A stretch of DNA of 64,000 nucleotides from a candidate division KSB1 bacterium (GCA_034506255.1 JAPDPX010000002.1:568971-632970), one strand, 5' to 3'; shown: positions 54,813-63,559, numbered from the stretch's first letter. Translations and numbers: made by a program. The notes: generated by a model not told the origin, from the letters alone.

Positions 54813-54856
54813 TCAGGGGCGGGAAGTAGCACGTCGAACCTCGCCCCTGATCTTTT
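54813..54856 (+). terminator. Hairpin with T-rich tail downstream of the TR
   Basis: TCAGGGGCG (54813-54821) and CGCCCCTGA (54842-54850) pair perfectly around a 20-base loop and are followed by TCTTTT. It could end a template RNA or the operon. The interval 54701-54999 holds no gene. Confidence 0.45.
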
Positions 54857-54999
54857 GATACCGCGTGCTGCTTTGCGCCGCTAGCCTGCGGGTGGCTTGC
54901 TGGTGGGTGCAGAACCACCAATGTGGTTCATCGCCTTTCCCCGCCAGGCCGCCCGACAGAAAGTCTGCCTGAACGACTCTGCAGAGAAAGGGGATTCCA

Positions 55000-55500
55000 G
55001 TGTCTGCCTTGATGACTCTGTTGACCGCTTTGTCACTCTTGGGGCTGGCTGCGCTCTCAGTTTTCTATTTCCTCAAGAGCCGGCGCCTCAAACCATTTCT
55101 GCTGCAAATCGTCGTGCTGGCGCTTTGTTTTGCCGCTCTGCATGCCCTGTTTGATTTTCCCGCCCGCGCACCCGCAGCCCGCGGCGCGGAGGACGTTTAT
55201 TTCGTGATCGTCCTTTATCTCTGCATGCTGCTGGGCATGGCAGCGAACTATGCGCACAACCGTTTTCTTTTACCCAAAGAACAGCGGCCGAAATTTGATC
55301 CTGGCCTGTTTTTCGCGCCGATCTTCGCCTCTCCGATCGTCTTTATTCCGCTGCTGGCAGCCCTGCAAAATGTGGGGGTTGATCTGGCCCGCCTCACAGT
55401 GCCGAAAATGATGGTCTTTTTCGTCGCCTTTGAAAACGGCTTCTTTTGGAAGGAATATTTCGATCATCGCCGGCAGGAGAAACAAGCAGGGGAAAAATGA
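55000..55500 (+). CDS. Four-helix membrane protein associated with the DGR target cassette
   Basis: The 166-residue protein starts with GTG at 55000 (AAAGGGG upstream) and has about four membrane helices: residues 4-25, 33-52, 62-82 and 104-122. The end is charged (KEYFDHRRQEKQAGEK). Its first 35 codons and its ribosome-binding site are clearly homologous to the start of the caspase-FGE gene (MSALMTLLTALSLLGLAALS compared with MSALMTVLLGSSLLGLTAHS). Its TGA stop touches a MITE-like insertion; without the insertion it would overlap the ATG of a caspase-type gene stub as ATGA. No known family recognised. Possibly a membrane partner of the caspase sensor. Confidence 0.6.
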   Translation: MSALMTLLTALSLLGLAALSVFYFLKSRRLKPFLLQIVVLALCFAALHALFDFPARAPAARGAEDVYFVIVLYLCMLLGMAANYAHNRFLLPKEQRPKFDPGLFFAPIFASPIVFIPLLAALQNVGVDLARLTVPKMMVFFVAFENGFFWKEYFDHRRQEKQAGEK

Positions 55501-55501
55501 G

Positions 55502-55863
55502 GATCATCCGAATTTTGCGTACATTTTGCGACAACAAGATGAAAAGAATCGCAAAATCAGTTCCGTGCCTTCTCTGCTGAGAGCCACTAGCCCCAACGTG
55601 ATAGCGAACGGCCCAACCCCGCCAGGGGCGAAATGTTTAGAGTAATTGTCAACACCTCCAACTTCAAACTCCTTTGGGAGTGACATGTAACGGCGTTTGC
55701 CTTCAATTCAAGATGAGATCAATGAGGAGGCACGATACACATGTCACCCCGCTGGGGTTTCATTTCGGCGAACGGCACTTGGCTATAAACCTCTCACTCC
55801 TATCGGAGTTCATCAGATGCCAAGAACAGTCATGCGGCCATGCACGCTTGAGTCGGATGATCT
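55502..55863. mobile_element. MITE-like element, copy 2, with 9-bp target duplication
   Basis: This 362-bp unit is nearly identical to 33880-34259, without the 18-bp internal duplication. The terminal inverted repeats are GATCATCCGA (55502-55511) and TCGGATGATC (55853-55862). AAAAATGAG occurs immediately before it (55493-55501) and immediately after it (55864-55872), a perfect 9-bp target-site duplication, so this copy looks recently inserted. It split the membrane gene from the following caspase-type stub. It has no transposase. Confidence 0.75.
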
Positions 55864-55867
55864 AAAA

Positions 55868-56041
55868 ATGAGCGCGATGAGCAAAATCTTGCGCCGGGCG
55901 GGGTATCTGCCTGCCGCCTGGTTGTTGTTTACCATGCCAGCGGCCGCACAACCGCAGATCCGATCCACAAAATTGAGTGACGGCGAGGCAAGGGGCAGGT
56001 GGCAAGGGGCAAGACTTGTTTCTGGGGATTGCGTTTCGTAG
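55868..56041 (+). pseudogene. 5' stub of a second caspase-type gene
   Basis: Fifty-seven codons from ATG 55868 give a signal-peptide-like start (RAGYLPAAWLLFTMPAAAQ), then QIRSTKLSDGEARGRWQGAR. This matches ALLLVCVPVWAQ and NIQYTKLRDGVERWHRTKAA near the start of the intact caspase-FGE protein. The frame then ends in unrelated sequence at 56041. It is the truncated beginning of a paralog, cut by a deletion. Confidence 0.55.
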
Positions 56042-56216
56042 AGCGGGGCGATGTTTTGTCGGTTGAACGAGCGCTGTGCAGCTTCAAATGAGCTTCCTGA
56101 TTCTGGCCAATCTGCGCCAGAAACCGATAAGTATTGAGTGCCCCCAATTTACTGTTCAAAATGAGAATGGCTTGGCGCCGTAATTGCTCGGGGCTGCAGT
56201 CTCTCTCAGTAGCCAT
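56042..56216 (-). pseudogene. Possible truncated small gene, minus strand
   Basis: Reading minus from ATG 56216 gives MATERDCSPEQLRRQAILIL, then SKLGALNTYRFLAQIGQNQ. The pattern RRQAxxxLxxxLGxxxTxRFL resembles small helical proteins that I associate with antitoxin-like families, but I cannot name the family with confidence. The frame continues into antisense of the caspase stub, so the real gene, if any, is cut near 56080. Confidence 0.3.
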
Positions 56217-56230
56217 CCTGTTTATCCCGA

Positions 56231-56263
56231 AACAAAAACGGGCGGCCCGGCAAGGCCGCCCGT
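56231..56263 (-). terminator. Rho-independent terminator of the E1 gene
   Basis: On the minus strand ACGGGCGGCC-TTGCCG-GGCCGCCCGT is a perfect 10-bp hairpin (56238-56263) followed by TTTTGTTTC, 41 bases after the E1 stop codon. Confidence 0.92.
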
Positions 56264-56304
56264 CGTGTTTTCATCCCAACCATCTCTGCCCGCGCAAGCG
56301 GCGC

Positions 56305-58350
56305 TCAGTACTTCAACACCTCCAGCGCGGTTTGATAAATGTCGTCCTCGCTGATCAAAATGGCGGCTTCGAGAATGCGGCTGAAGCCGATGGGCGTGTC
56401 CTTGGTGCACACCCGGCGCGGCGGGGCATCGAGAAATTTGAAGCATGTTTCTGAAATTTCTGCCAGCACCTCGCCGCCGTAGCCGCCGGTCTTGTGATCT
56501 TCGCTCGCCACGATCACGCGGTTGGTTTTCTGCAGTGAGGCGCGAATGGTTTCCAGATCATAAGGCACCAGCGTGCGCAGATCAATGACCTCAGCCTCAT
56601 AACCCTCCTCGGCGAGTTTTTCCGCGGCTTTCAGCGACCAGTGCACGGCATTGCCGTAGCTCACGATGGTCAGGTCCCTGCCGGTCCGGCGAATGCGCGC
56701 GCGGCCAAAAGGCACGAAATGATTCGGCCCGGTTTTGGGCGCCTGCGCCATGGGATGGTTGTAGAGATATTTCGGCTCGAACATGATGGTCACCCCGCGC
56801 GAGCGCATCGCGGTGCGCAGCAGCCCCGCGGCATCATCCGCGAATGCCGGCATGATGATGCGAAAGCCGGGGAAGTTGGCGAAGACGCCTTCCGCGCTTT
56901 GCGAGTGATAAAGCCCGCCGCCGATGTAGCCGCCGCACGACAGTCGCACGATGATGTTGGGCAGGAACTTGCCGTTGGTGCGCCAGTATTCGTGGCTGAG
57001 CTCGACCATCTGCTCCATCGCCGGCCAGACATAATCGGTGAACTGCGCGGCTTCAATCACCACCCACATGTCCTCGCGGAAACGGCTCATGCCGTTGGCC
57101 GTGCCGACAATGAAATCCTCGGCGATGGGGGCATTGAACACCCGGCCTTTACCGAACGCCTGCTGCATGCCGTTGGTGACGTTGAACACGCCGCCCTTGT
57201 CTTTCGACGCCACGTCCTGGCCCCAGAGAAAGGTGTGGGGATTGCGCTGAAATTCCTCGTGCAGCGTGCGGTTGATGGCTTCCCGCATCTTCTCCTTTTC
57301 GCCTTCCGCGGGCGTGGGCGTTTCTTCGACCTGATAAACCGGCGCGACCGCGAAATCATAGATCGATTTGGGATCGGGCAGAGGGGCGGCTTCGGCGCGC
57401 GCCGCGGCTTCGTTCACCAGCCGTTTGTTTTCCTCCTCGATGGCGCGCAGCTCGTCTTCACTGAGCAGCCCTTGCGCGAGAAGGTAGGAGCGAAAACGCG
57501 GCAACGGGTCCTGTGCCATCACCTCGTTGAGTTCCTGTTCCGAGCGGTAGGACTCGTGCTTGTCGCTGTTGGAGTGCGGCCCGATGCGGATGCACTGGGC
57601 ATGCACCAGCGCCGGTCCCCTGCCGGAGCGCACGTAGTCCATGGCTTCATCCATCGCCACACGGCTGGCGATCGGGTCGGTGCCGTCGCAGCGGATAATG
57701 TGGAGATATTTCAAGCCGATGAAATTGTCCGCCACGATTTCGTTGGCGGTTTGCTCATGCACCGGCACGCTGATGCCGTATTTGTTGTTTTGAATGACGA
57801 AGATCACCGGCAATTGTTCGCGGCTGGCGCCGTTGAGGGCCTCGAAGACATAGCCTTCGGAGGCCGAAGCTTCGCCGAAGCTGCAAAAAATGAAGGCATC
57901 GGATTTGTAGTATTTGACGGCGCGCGCCAGACCCACGGCATGCAGGGCATGATTCGACACGCAGCTCGAGGTGTTTTGAATGCCGATTTCCGGCTTGGAA
58001 AAGTGATTGGACATGTGGCGGCCGCCGGCGGCCACGTCGTCACGCCGGCTCAAGCCGTTCAGCATGATCTCATCGATGGTCAAGCCGGCCGCCAGGCAGG
58101 TCAGTTGATCGCGATAGTAGGGAAAGAGGTAGTCTTTCTTCGGACGGAACGACAGTCCGAGCGCCAACTGAATCGGTTCATGGCCCGAGCAGGTCGCGAG
58201 ATAACTCCAGCCCTTGCCCTGCTTGAAGAGAATCCAGGCCCGCTCGTCGATGAGACGCCCGGTGTGCATCAGACGGTACCATACGCGCGCCGTCTCGGCA
58301 TCGATGGTGGGCTGCTCCGACGTGCGGGAATAAGCGTGCATGACAGCCAC
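56305..58350 (-). CDS. 2-oxoacid dehydrogenase E1, alpha and beta subunits fused
   Basis: The 681-residue protein joins an E1-alpha part (about 1-330) to an E1-beta part (about 345-681). The thiamine diphosphate site is FCSFGEASASEGYVFEAL...IFVIQNNKYGIS. The beta part shows FLWGQDVASKDKGGVFNVT, then FNAPIAEDFIVGTANGMSRF, and RVIVASEDHKTGGYGGEVLA. It decarboxylates a branched-chain 2-oxoacid or pyruvate for an E2 lipoyl partner not encoded here. Start: GGAGG lies at codons 2-3 of the longest frame (58362), so translation more likely begins at the GTG at 58350, five bases downstream. Confidence 0.9.
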   Translation of the reverse strand: MAVMHAYSRTSEQPTIDAETARVWYRLMHTGRLIDERAWILFKQGKGWSYLATCSGHEPIQLALGLSFRPKKDYLFPYYRDQLTCLAAGLTIDEIMLNGLSRRDDVAAGGRHMSNHFSKPEIGIQNTSSCVSNHALHAVGLARAVKYYKSDAFIFCSFGEASASEGYVFEALNGASREQLPVIFVIQNNKYGISVPVHEQTANEIVADNFIGLKYLHIIRCDGTDPIASRVAMDEAMDYVRSGRGPALVHAQCIRIGPHSNSDKHESYRSEQELNEVMAQDPLPRFRSYLLAQGLLSEDELRAIEEENKRLVNEAAARAEAAPLPDPKSIYDFAVAPVYQVEETPTPAEGEKEKMREAINRTLHEEFQRNPHTFLWGQDVASKDKGGVFNVTNGMQQAFGKGRVFNAPIAEDFIVGTANGMSRFREDMWVVIEAAQFTDYVWPAMEQMVELSHEYWRTNGKFLPNIIVRLSCGGYIGGGLYHSQSAEGVFANFPGFRIIMPAFADDAAGLLRTAMRSRGVTIMFEPKYLYNHPMAQAPKTGPNHFVPFGRARIRRTGRDLTIVSYGNAVHWSLKAAEKLAEEGYEAEVIDLRTLVPYDLETIRASLQKTNRVIVASEDHKTGGYGGEVLAEISETCFKFLDAPPRRVCTKDTPIGFSRILEAAILISEDDIYQTALEVLKY

Positions 58351-58362
58351 AGGAACCTCCAT

Positions 58363-59379
58363 TTATGACAGGTTGAGGGATTAGCGAAACGCACCACCGG
58401 CGGGCAGAATTCGGCCGGCGTTTTTCCTCGTCTCACGTCCGGCCGTGATTGGCAGTCATCATGGTGAACGTGAGTGAGTGCTGAACGCTGTTCAGGCCGG
58501 TGGTTTTGTAAAAAATTCATCCAATGTAAAAAATAATTGTCAGAATGCAAATCCTTTTGCCGCGAATTTTCGGGCAAATTCCAGCGGTGCCTGCCTTGCA
58601 ATGGCATATTTTGGTTGGGGCGGTGATCCTCTGCCTGTCTGGAATCTCTCGTTCATATTTTTACACAAGTTTCAGGTTGTTTCTTGAGTTGTCGTGCCAA
58701 GCTCGCGCTTTGCGCTTGGAAACCCACAAGAAAATCCCCTCGCTTGCCGAGGGCATCACGTTTCTTCTCCCACGAAAATGAATTCCCACGAAAGGATTTT
58801 TGTAGTAGACCCTTCAGGGCCGGTGCATGAAGGCACCACTACGAAAGCTCATTTTCATTTTGATTGGTGCCGCGCGCGGTAGGGCAAATTACCCTGAAAA
58901 CATCATGCTGGTCGCAGAGATTTTGGCGACGCCACTTTGTCCAGCTTGCCACTGAATAAAAATCAGCGCGACGCTGCGTCGATCAGCGTCCAGAGAATTG
59001 GTTCCGGGTCGCTTGCCGCATTACGATTTGCCCACACAAATCGACATAGAACCCGAAATTTTTTCGCTGGAAATCTGCTTCGCGGGCGGAATGTTGGGTT
59101 TGATTCTGGCAGTGCCATTTCCAAGAAAAGGAATTCTCACGGAATTTTTTCGCGGGCATTCTGCTTTCGTGGCCGATTGTTTTGTTTGATCCCGGCAGCG
59201 TTACTCTCACCGCGAGTGAGACGGTCGAGCCATACAGCTCGGTGTTTTGGACTCTCGTTTTGGCTGATGAATTTGTGATTACGACCTGGCGAAAAGTGGC
59301 GTCAATAGGGTATTTAATTGTCTTTTTGTTCACATATCAAATTGTTTTCGGCATTTTACTGTAATTTCTAAAAAAAACC
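58363..59379. other. Long gene-free, relatively AT-rich interval
   Basis: About one kilobase lies between the divergently transcribed E1 and mraZ genes. The open frames show no family features, domain motifs or good ribosome-binding sites. A 35-bp imperfect direct repeat (59055-59089 and 59141-59175, both containing TTTTTTCGC and CTGCTT) and a palindrome CGACGC-T-GCGTCG (58969-58981) are the only structures I noted. It may hold gene remnants. Confidence 0.5.
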
Positions 59380-59408
59380 TTGACTTTCATGAGATGTTGT
59401 TTTATCAT
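59380..59408 (+). promoter_or_regulatory. Sigma-70-type promoter of the mraZ division cluster
   Basis: TTGACT (59380-59385), an exact 17-base spacer and TATCAT (59403-59408) precede mraZ by about 50 bases. It is the best promoter match in the window, and it places the start of transcription just before the MraZ-type repeats. Confidence 0.75.
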
Positions 59409-59418
59409 TGGGCACAAG

Positions 59419-59460
59419 TGGATAGAAGTAGGGAAAAGTGGAAAAAAATGGTTAAATGGG
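59419..59460 (+). promoter_or_regulatory. Putative MraZ operator, 10-bp-spaced TGG repeats
   Basis: TGGAT (59419), TAGGG (59429), TGGAA (59439), TGGTT (59449) and TGGGG (59457) occur at 10-bp steps, except the last at 8. Known MraZ sites are TGGGN repeats with 5-base spacers, i.e. a 10-bp period, placed upstream of mraZ. This fits autorepression of the cluster, though the units here are imperfect. Confidence 0.6.
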
Positions 59461-59926
59461 GTTTGAGGCCGTGGTGGAACTCTCCGAAATCATTCCAAAG
59501 TTTTACGGCCGCTTCAAACAGAGCCTCGATGATAAAGGCCGGGCCGCCATCCCGGCCAAGATTCGGGAGATCATCGAACTTCGGGATATGAAGACGCTCA
59601 TGTTGCGGCTGATGGAAACGCCGAATACATGTTTTATCCGCGCCTACCCCGCCTCTTATTTCCGCGAGAAAATCTTGCCGATGGCCTCCAATTACGACGA
59701 AGAGAGTGAAGTCGGCATTTTCAAGATGCAATCCATTCTGTCAACCTGCCATCAGGTTCGGCTGGACAATCAGGGTCGCGTCAACATTCCGACGGAGTTG
59801 CTGCAGTCAGCAAAGATCACGAAGGAGATTCGCTACGTCGGGATGGGCGATTTTTTCGATATGTGGGACGCCGCGCACTACGACGAATTTTTGGCGGCAG
59901 GACGCGCCGGCAATCTCAAAGGATGA
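59456..59926 (+). CDS. mraZ: Transcriptional regulator MraZ
   Basis: The 156-residue protein has the two AbrB-like halves of MraZ, each with the DxKGR-type motif: FKQSLDDKGRAAIPAKIRE near 20 and VRLDNQGRVNIPTELLQ near 100. MraZ binds upstream of its own operon as a ring and represses it, and has been tied to rsmH action. The ATG at 59456 lies within the operator repeats; a GTG at 59474 with TTTGAGG upstream, giving a start just before LSEIIPKFYGRF, is an alternative. It starts the division cluster. Confidence 0.93.
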   Translation: MGFEAVVELSEIIPKFYGRFKQSLDDKGRAAIPAKIREIIELRDMKTLMLRLMETPNTCFIRAYPASYFREKILPMASNYDEESEVGIFKMQSILSTCHQVRLDNQGRVNIPTELLQSAKITKEIRYVGMGDFFDMWDAAHYDEFLAAGRAGNLKG

Positions 59927-59944
59927 AGTGAGCAGCAGCGACGC

Positions 59945-60892
59945 GTGCAGACGCCAAGGTTAGATCAAGGCGGGTTTCATGTGCCGGTGTTGGTGCGTGA
60001 AGTGACCGCCCACCTGCTCGCCGGGCCAACCGGCATCATCGTCGATGCCACATTGGGCGATGGCGGCCACAGTCTGGCCTTGCTCGAATCCGGACCACCA
60101 CGGCTGCAGCTTATTGGCATAGATGTCGATCCCCAAGCCCTCGCCACCGCCCGCCAGCGGCTGGCGAAATTCGCAGAACGTTGTTCTTTGCTCAGCGGCA
60201 ACTTCCGGCAGATTGCCGGCCTCCTGACAGCGCAAGGGGTGAGGTCGGTCGCGGGCGTGCTCGCCGATCTGGGCGTGAGCTCGCGTCAAATCGATTTGCC
60301 GGAACGCGGCTTCAGTTATCTCGATGAGGGTCCGCTCGATCTGCGCCTGGATCCCTCCCTCCCCCAAACTGCAGCGGAGCTCTTGGCGGCTCTGGAACAA
60401 GACGAACTGGTGCGTCTCCTGCGGGACTATGGCGAAGAGAGGCAAGCCCGGGCCATCGCGCGAGCCATCGTGCAACAGCGGCGACGGCAGACGATCCGGA
60501 CGACGACCGATCTTCGCTCGATTATCACCGGCGTGGTGCGCGGCCCTCATCGGATTAAAACGATGGCGCGCGTCTTTCAGGCGCTGCGCATCGCGGTGAA
60601 TGATGAATTGCAGGCGTTGCACGAATTTCTACCGCAGGCCTTCGCTTGTCTGGCAGCCGGCGGCCGCCTGGCTGTCATCAGCTATCATTCCCTCGAAGAC
60701 CGCATCGTCAAAGATTTTTTTCGCGAGCAGGCGCGCAGTTGTACCTGCCCACCGGAGCTGCCGGTGTGCGTGTGTGGCCGGCAGAGCCGGGCGGTGGTGC
60801 TGACGTCCCGGCCGATCACCCCGACACCCGCGGAAATCGCGGCGAATCGCCGCAGTCGCAGCGCCAAATTGCGAGTGCTTCAGAAACGATGA
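59945..60892 (+). CDS. rsmH: 16S rRNA (cytosine-1402 N4) methyltransferase
   Basis: The 315-residue protein has HVPVLVREVTAHL, SAM-binding VDATLGDGGHSLALLE, then VLADLGVSSRQID, GPLDLRLDPS (usual DMRMD variant) and ISYHSLEDRIVKDFF, typical of RsmH/MraW. It methylates the ribosomal P-site region of 16S rRNA. It uses a GTG start at 59945 and follows mraZ by 18 bases. A Cys pair-rich loop (SCTCPPELPVCVCG) precedes the C-terminus, as in many RsmH proteins. Confidence 0.95.
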   Translation: MQTPRLDQGGFHVPVLVREVTAHLLAGPTGIIVDATLGDGGHSLALLESGPPRLQLIGIDVDPQALATARQRLAKFAERCSLLSGNFRQIAGLLTAQGVRSVAGVLADLGVSSRQIDLPERGFSYLDEGPLDLRLDPSLPQTAAELLAALEQDELVRLLRDYGEERQARAIARAIVQQRRRQTIRTTTDLRSIITGVVRGPHRIKTMARVFQALRIAVNDELQALHEFLPQAFACLAAGGRLAVISYHSLEDRIVKDFFREQARSCTCPPELPVCVCGRQSRAVVLTSRPITPTPAEIAANRRSRSAKLRVLQKR

Positions 60893-61284
60893 CCATGGCC
60901 AGCCCCAAAACTCTTCGTCACGCGCCGGTTCGCCGGTCAAACTGGCGGCGGGCGGGAACAACCGCGACCCTGCGCCCGGCCCCTTCGGCACACCGTGGCC
61001 CAAGCGACCGCAGTGCCGGCCGGACGTGGGCGGCGTTGCTTGCGCCGTTCTTGCTGTTGTTGGTCATGGGCTTGTTGTTGATCTGGTTGCGCGTGGCGGT
61101 TGGCGATCTGGCCGCAGCCGTGGCGCGTGCCGAGGCGCAAAAGCGCGAGCTGCAGGAGGAGAACACCCGCCTGTTGGTGCGTGCGGAGCAACTGGCGGGA
61201 TATGGTCGCATCGCCAAAATTGCACGGGAGCATTTGCACATGACCAGGGTTGCCAGCAAACTGATTGTCGTCACCCAGGAATGA
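60889..61284 (+). CDS. ftsL: FtsL-like cell division protein
   Basis: ATG 60889 overlaps the rsmH stop (ATGA) and yields 131 residues: a basic cytoplasmic N-terminus of about 45 residues, one membrane helix (LLAPFLLLLVMGLLLIWL) and a periplasmic coiled coil (AVARAEAQKRELQEENTRLL). The size, topology and position between rsmH and ftsI are those of FtsL, a scaffold of the septal FtsQLB complex. FtsL sequences are too divergent to confirm by motif. The longer open frame from 60646 is inside rsmH. Confidence 0.8.
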   Translation: MTMASPKTLRHAPVRRSNWRRAGTTATLRPAPSAHRGPSDRSAGRTWAALLAPFLLLLVMGLLLIWLRVAVGDLAAAVARAEAQKRELQEENTRLLVRAEQLAGYGRIAKIAREHLHMTRVASKLIVVTQE

Positions 61285-61286
61285 GG

Positions 61287-63485
61287 ATGTCCGCGACGAC
61301 AGGTTCCCGCCTCGTGCCGCGGCTGCGGCAGCCGCCCAAGTCGAAAGTCGCGGGGCTGTGCAACCGCGTCGTTTTTGTGGAAGGTTTTTTTTTGTTCTTT
61401 GCCATTTGTGTCGTGCTGCGGCTGCTTTATGTCGAAGTCTGGCAAAGCGGCAAATATCGCGACCTGGCCAAGGCACAGCATTACATCACCATTCCCCTGG
61501 AGGCACAACGCGGCATCATCTACGACCGCAACCAAAACCCGCTGGCGCTCAATGATGCCTGCCTCTCGGTGGGGGTCGATCTTCGTCAGGTGAAAGACCG
61601 CCGCAGTCTGGCCAACAAGCTGGCGCCGCTGCTGCATGAGCCGGCCGCAAAATTGCTGGCCCGCATGCACACCGAGCTGCCGTTTGTCTGGCTGAAACGG
61701 CGTGTCGACGCCGAGCTGGCCCAGAAGATTCAGGCAAGCAAAATTCCCGGCCTGCGTCTCGAAAAGGACGCCCGGCGCCGCTATCCGCACAAGGAAATTG
61801 CCGCGCATCTCATCGGCTTCACGGATGTCGACGGCCGCGGCCTTGCCGGCATCGAACTGGCGTGCGATTCCTTGTTGCGCGGACAGGATGGTCGCCGCGT
61901 GTTGCAGCGGGATGCCATTGGCAACGCCCTGCCGGATCTCGCCATGCCCGACGTGCAGCCGTTGCACGGCCGGCATGTGTATCTGACCATCGACTACATC
62001 CTGCAGACGATTGCCACCGAAGAGTTGCGCGCCGCCCTCGATTACTTTGCCGCCAGCAGTGGCACGGTGACCATCACCGATCCGCATACCGGCGAAATTC
62101 TCGCGCTGGCCTGTGAGCCCGGTTTCGATCTCAACAACCCAGGGGCATACTCACCGGCAACGCGGCGCAACCGTGCGGTCACCGATCAGGTCGAGCCGGG
62201 TTCGACCTTCAAGCTGGTGACCCTGGCCACCATCCTGCAGGAGAAGATCCGGCAGCCCAATGACATCATCTTCTGTGAGAATGGGGCCTACAAGTTTGCC
62301 GGCAAGGTCATCACCGATCACGGGGAGCGTTACGGCAATCTCACGGTGGCACAGGTGCTGACGCATTCCAGCAACATCGGCACCACCAAGCTGGCGCGGC
62401 TGGCAGGCAGGGAGAAGATTTACCGCTATGCGCGCGACTTCGGCTTCGGCATGCCGACGCGCACCGGCCTGGAGGGCGAGAGCGGCGGCACCCTCAAACC
62501 GCCGAGTGAGTGGTCGGGCTACACGATCGCGGCGATGGCGATGGGCTATGAGGTTTCGGTCACCGCGGTGCAGATGGCCATGGCCTACGGGGCGGTGGCC
62601 AACGGCGGTTTGCTGTTGCGGCCCAAAGTGATTGCCGCGATCACCGACAGCAGGGGCAGAGTCATCCGCAACGAACAGCCGGAAGTGGTGCGGCGCGTCC
62701 TGAGCCGGGAGGTGGCCACCACCCTGACCCGCATGCTGGAGGGCGTGGTGCAGCACGGCACCGGCAAGCATGCCGCGATCGCGGGCGTTCGCATCGCCGG
62801 CAAGACCGGCACCGCCCGCCGCACTTTGGAAAACGGCCGCGGTTACTCCAGCGACAATTACCTCTCATCGTTCGTGGGGTTCTTTCCGGCGGAGCAGCCG
62901 CGCTATTTGATCCTGGTGATGATCGAGAATCCGCGCCGCGATCACTGGGGCGCGATGGTGGCGGCGCCCACTTTTCGCCGCATCGCCGAGCGCATGCTCG
63001 GTTTGGAAACCGCCGCCGTCACTTCCTCGAAAGGCAGCCGTGAGCACAGGGAAAATTTCAGTGAGATGATCATGGATCCCCGCAAAATCGTCGTACCGGA
63101 TCTGACCAGCCGCCATCGCAGTGTGGTGGAGGAAATCCTGAAAAACCTCGAACTCGAGCCGATCTGGGACGGCGAAGGCGATTTCATTCTCAACCAGTTG
63201 CCGCCACCCGGCGCAGTGGTGTTTCGCAACTCGCCGGTGACTTTGCAGCTTTTTCAAACCGAACCGTCACGCCGCCAGCCGCAGACCATGCCCGCCCTGG
63301 TGGGACTCTCGCTGCGCCAGGCACTGCGCCTGCTCTCCCTCGCCAACGTGGAGGCACGCGTGGTGGGCAGCGGCAGGGTGGTGCAGCAATATCCGCCGGC
63401 CGGCACGCCCATCACCTCCGGCGTGCGCTGCGAACTGCGCTGCCGCTCGGAGGTGTCGGCGGCCCGCGAGACCATGGTGCATTGA
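61287..63485 (+). CDS. ftsI: Septal peptidoglycan transpeptidase (PBP2B/FtsI) with PASTA domains
   Basis: The 732-residue protein has one N-terminal membrane helix (FFLFFAICVVLRLLYVEVW), a PBP dimerisation region (LEAQRGIIYDRNQNPLAL) and a transpeptidase domain with Ser-x-x-Lys in QVEPGSTFKLVTL, the SxN motif THSSNIGTTKLA and KTG in IAGKTGTARRTL. Two C-terminal PASTA-like domains follow (VVPDLTSRHRSVVEEIL and TMPALVGLSLRQALRLL). It cross-links septal peptidoglycan. ATG 61287 has AGGA six bases upstream; ATG 61281, overlapping the ftsL stop, is an alternative. Confidence 0.94.
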   Translation: MSATTGSRLVPRLRQPPKSKVAGLCNRVVFVEGFFLFFAICVVLRLLYVEVWQSGKYRDLAKAQHYITIPLEAQRGIIYDRNQNPLALNDACLSVGVDLRQVKDRRSLANKLAPLLHEPAAKLLARMHTELPFVWLKRRVDAELAQKIQASKIPGLRLEKDARRRYPHKEIAAHLIGFTDVDGRGLAGIELACDSLLRGQDGRRVLQRDAIGNALPDLAMPDVQPLHGRHVYLTIDYILQTIATEELRAALDYFAASSGTVTITDPHTGEILALACEPGFDLNNPGAYSPATRRNRAVTDQVEPGSTFKLVTLATILQEKIRQPNDIIFCENGAYKFAGKVITDHGERYGNLTVAQVLTHSSNIGTTKLARLAGREKIYRYARDFGFGMPTRTGLEGESGGTLKPPSEWSGYTIAAMAMGYEVSVTAVQMAMAYGAVANGGLLLRPKVIAAITDSRGRVIRNEQPEVVRRVLSREVATTLTRMLEGVVQHGTGKHAAIAGVRIAGKTGTARRTLENGRGYSSDNYLSSFVGFFPAEQPRYLILVMIENPRRDHWGAMVAAPTFRRIAERMLGLETAAVTSSKGSREHRENFSEMIMDPRKIVVPDLTSRHRSVVEEILKNLELEPIWDGEGDFILNQLPPPGAVVFRNSPVTLQLFQTEPSRRQPQTMPALVGLSLRQALRLLSLANVEARVVGSGRVVQQYPPAGTPITSGVRCELRCRSEVSAARETMVH

Positions 63486-63559
63486 ATGCGCCATTGACAG
63501 GCCTGGGCACGGCCCGCACCAGGATGACGCGGTGTTGACTATTCGAATCGGGTGATGCG

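Noticed and set aside
56641-58368. 575-codon plus-strand frame
   Set aside because: Antisense to the E1 alpha-beta fusion, which has its own terminator and ribosome-binding site.
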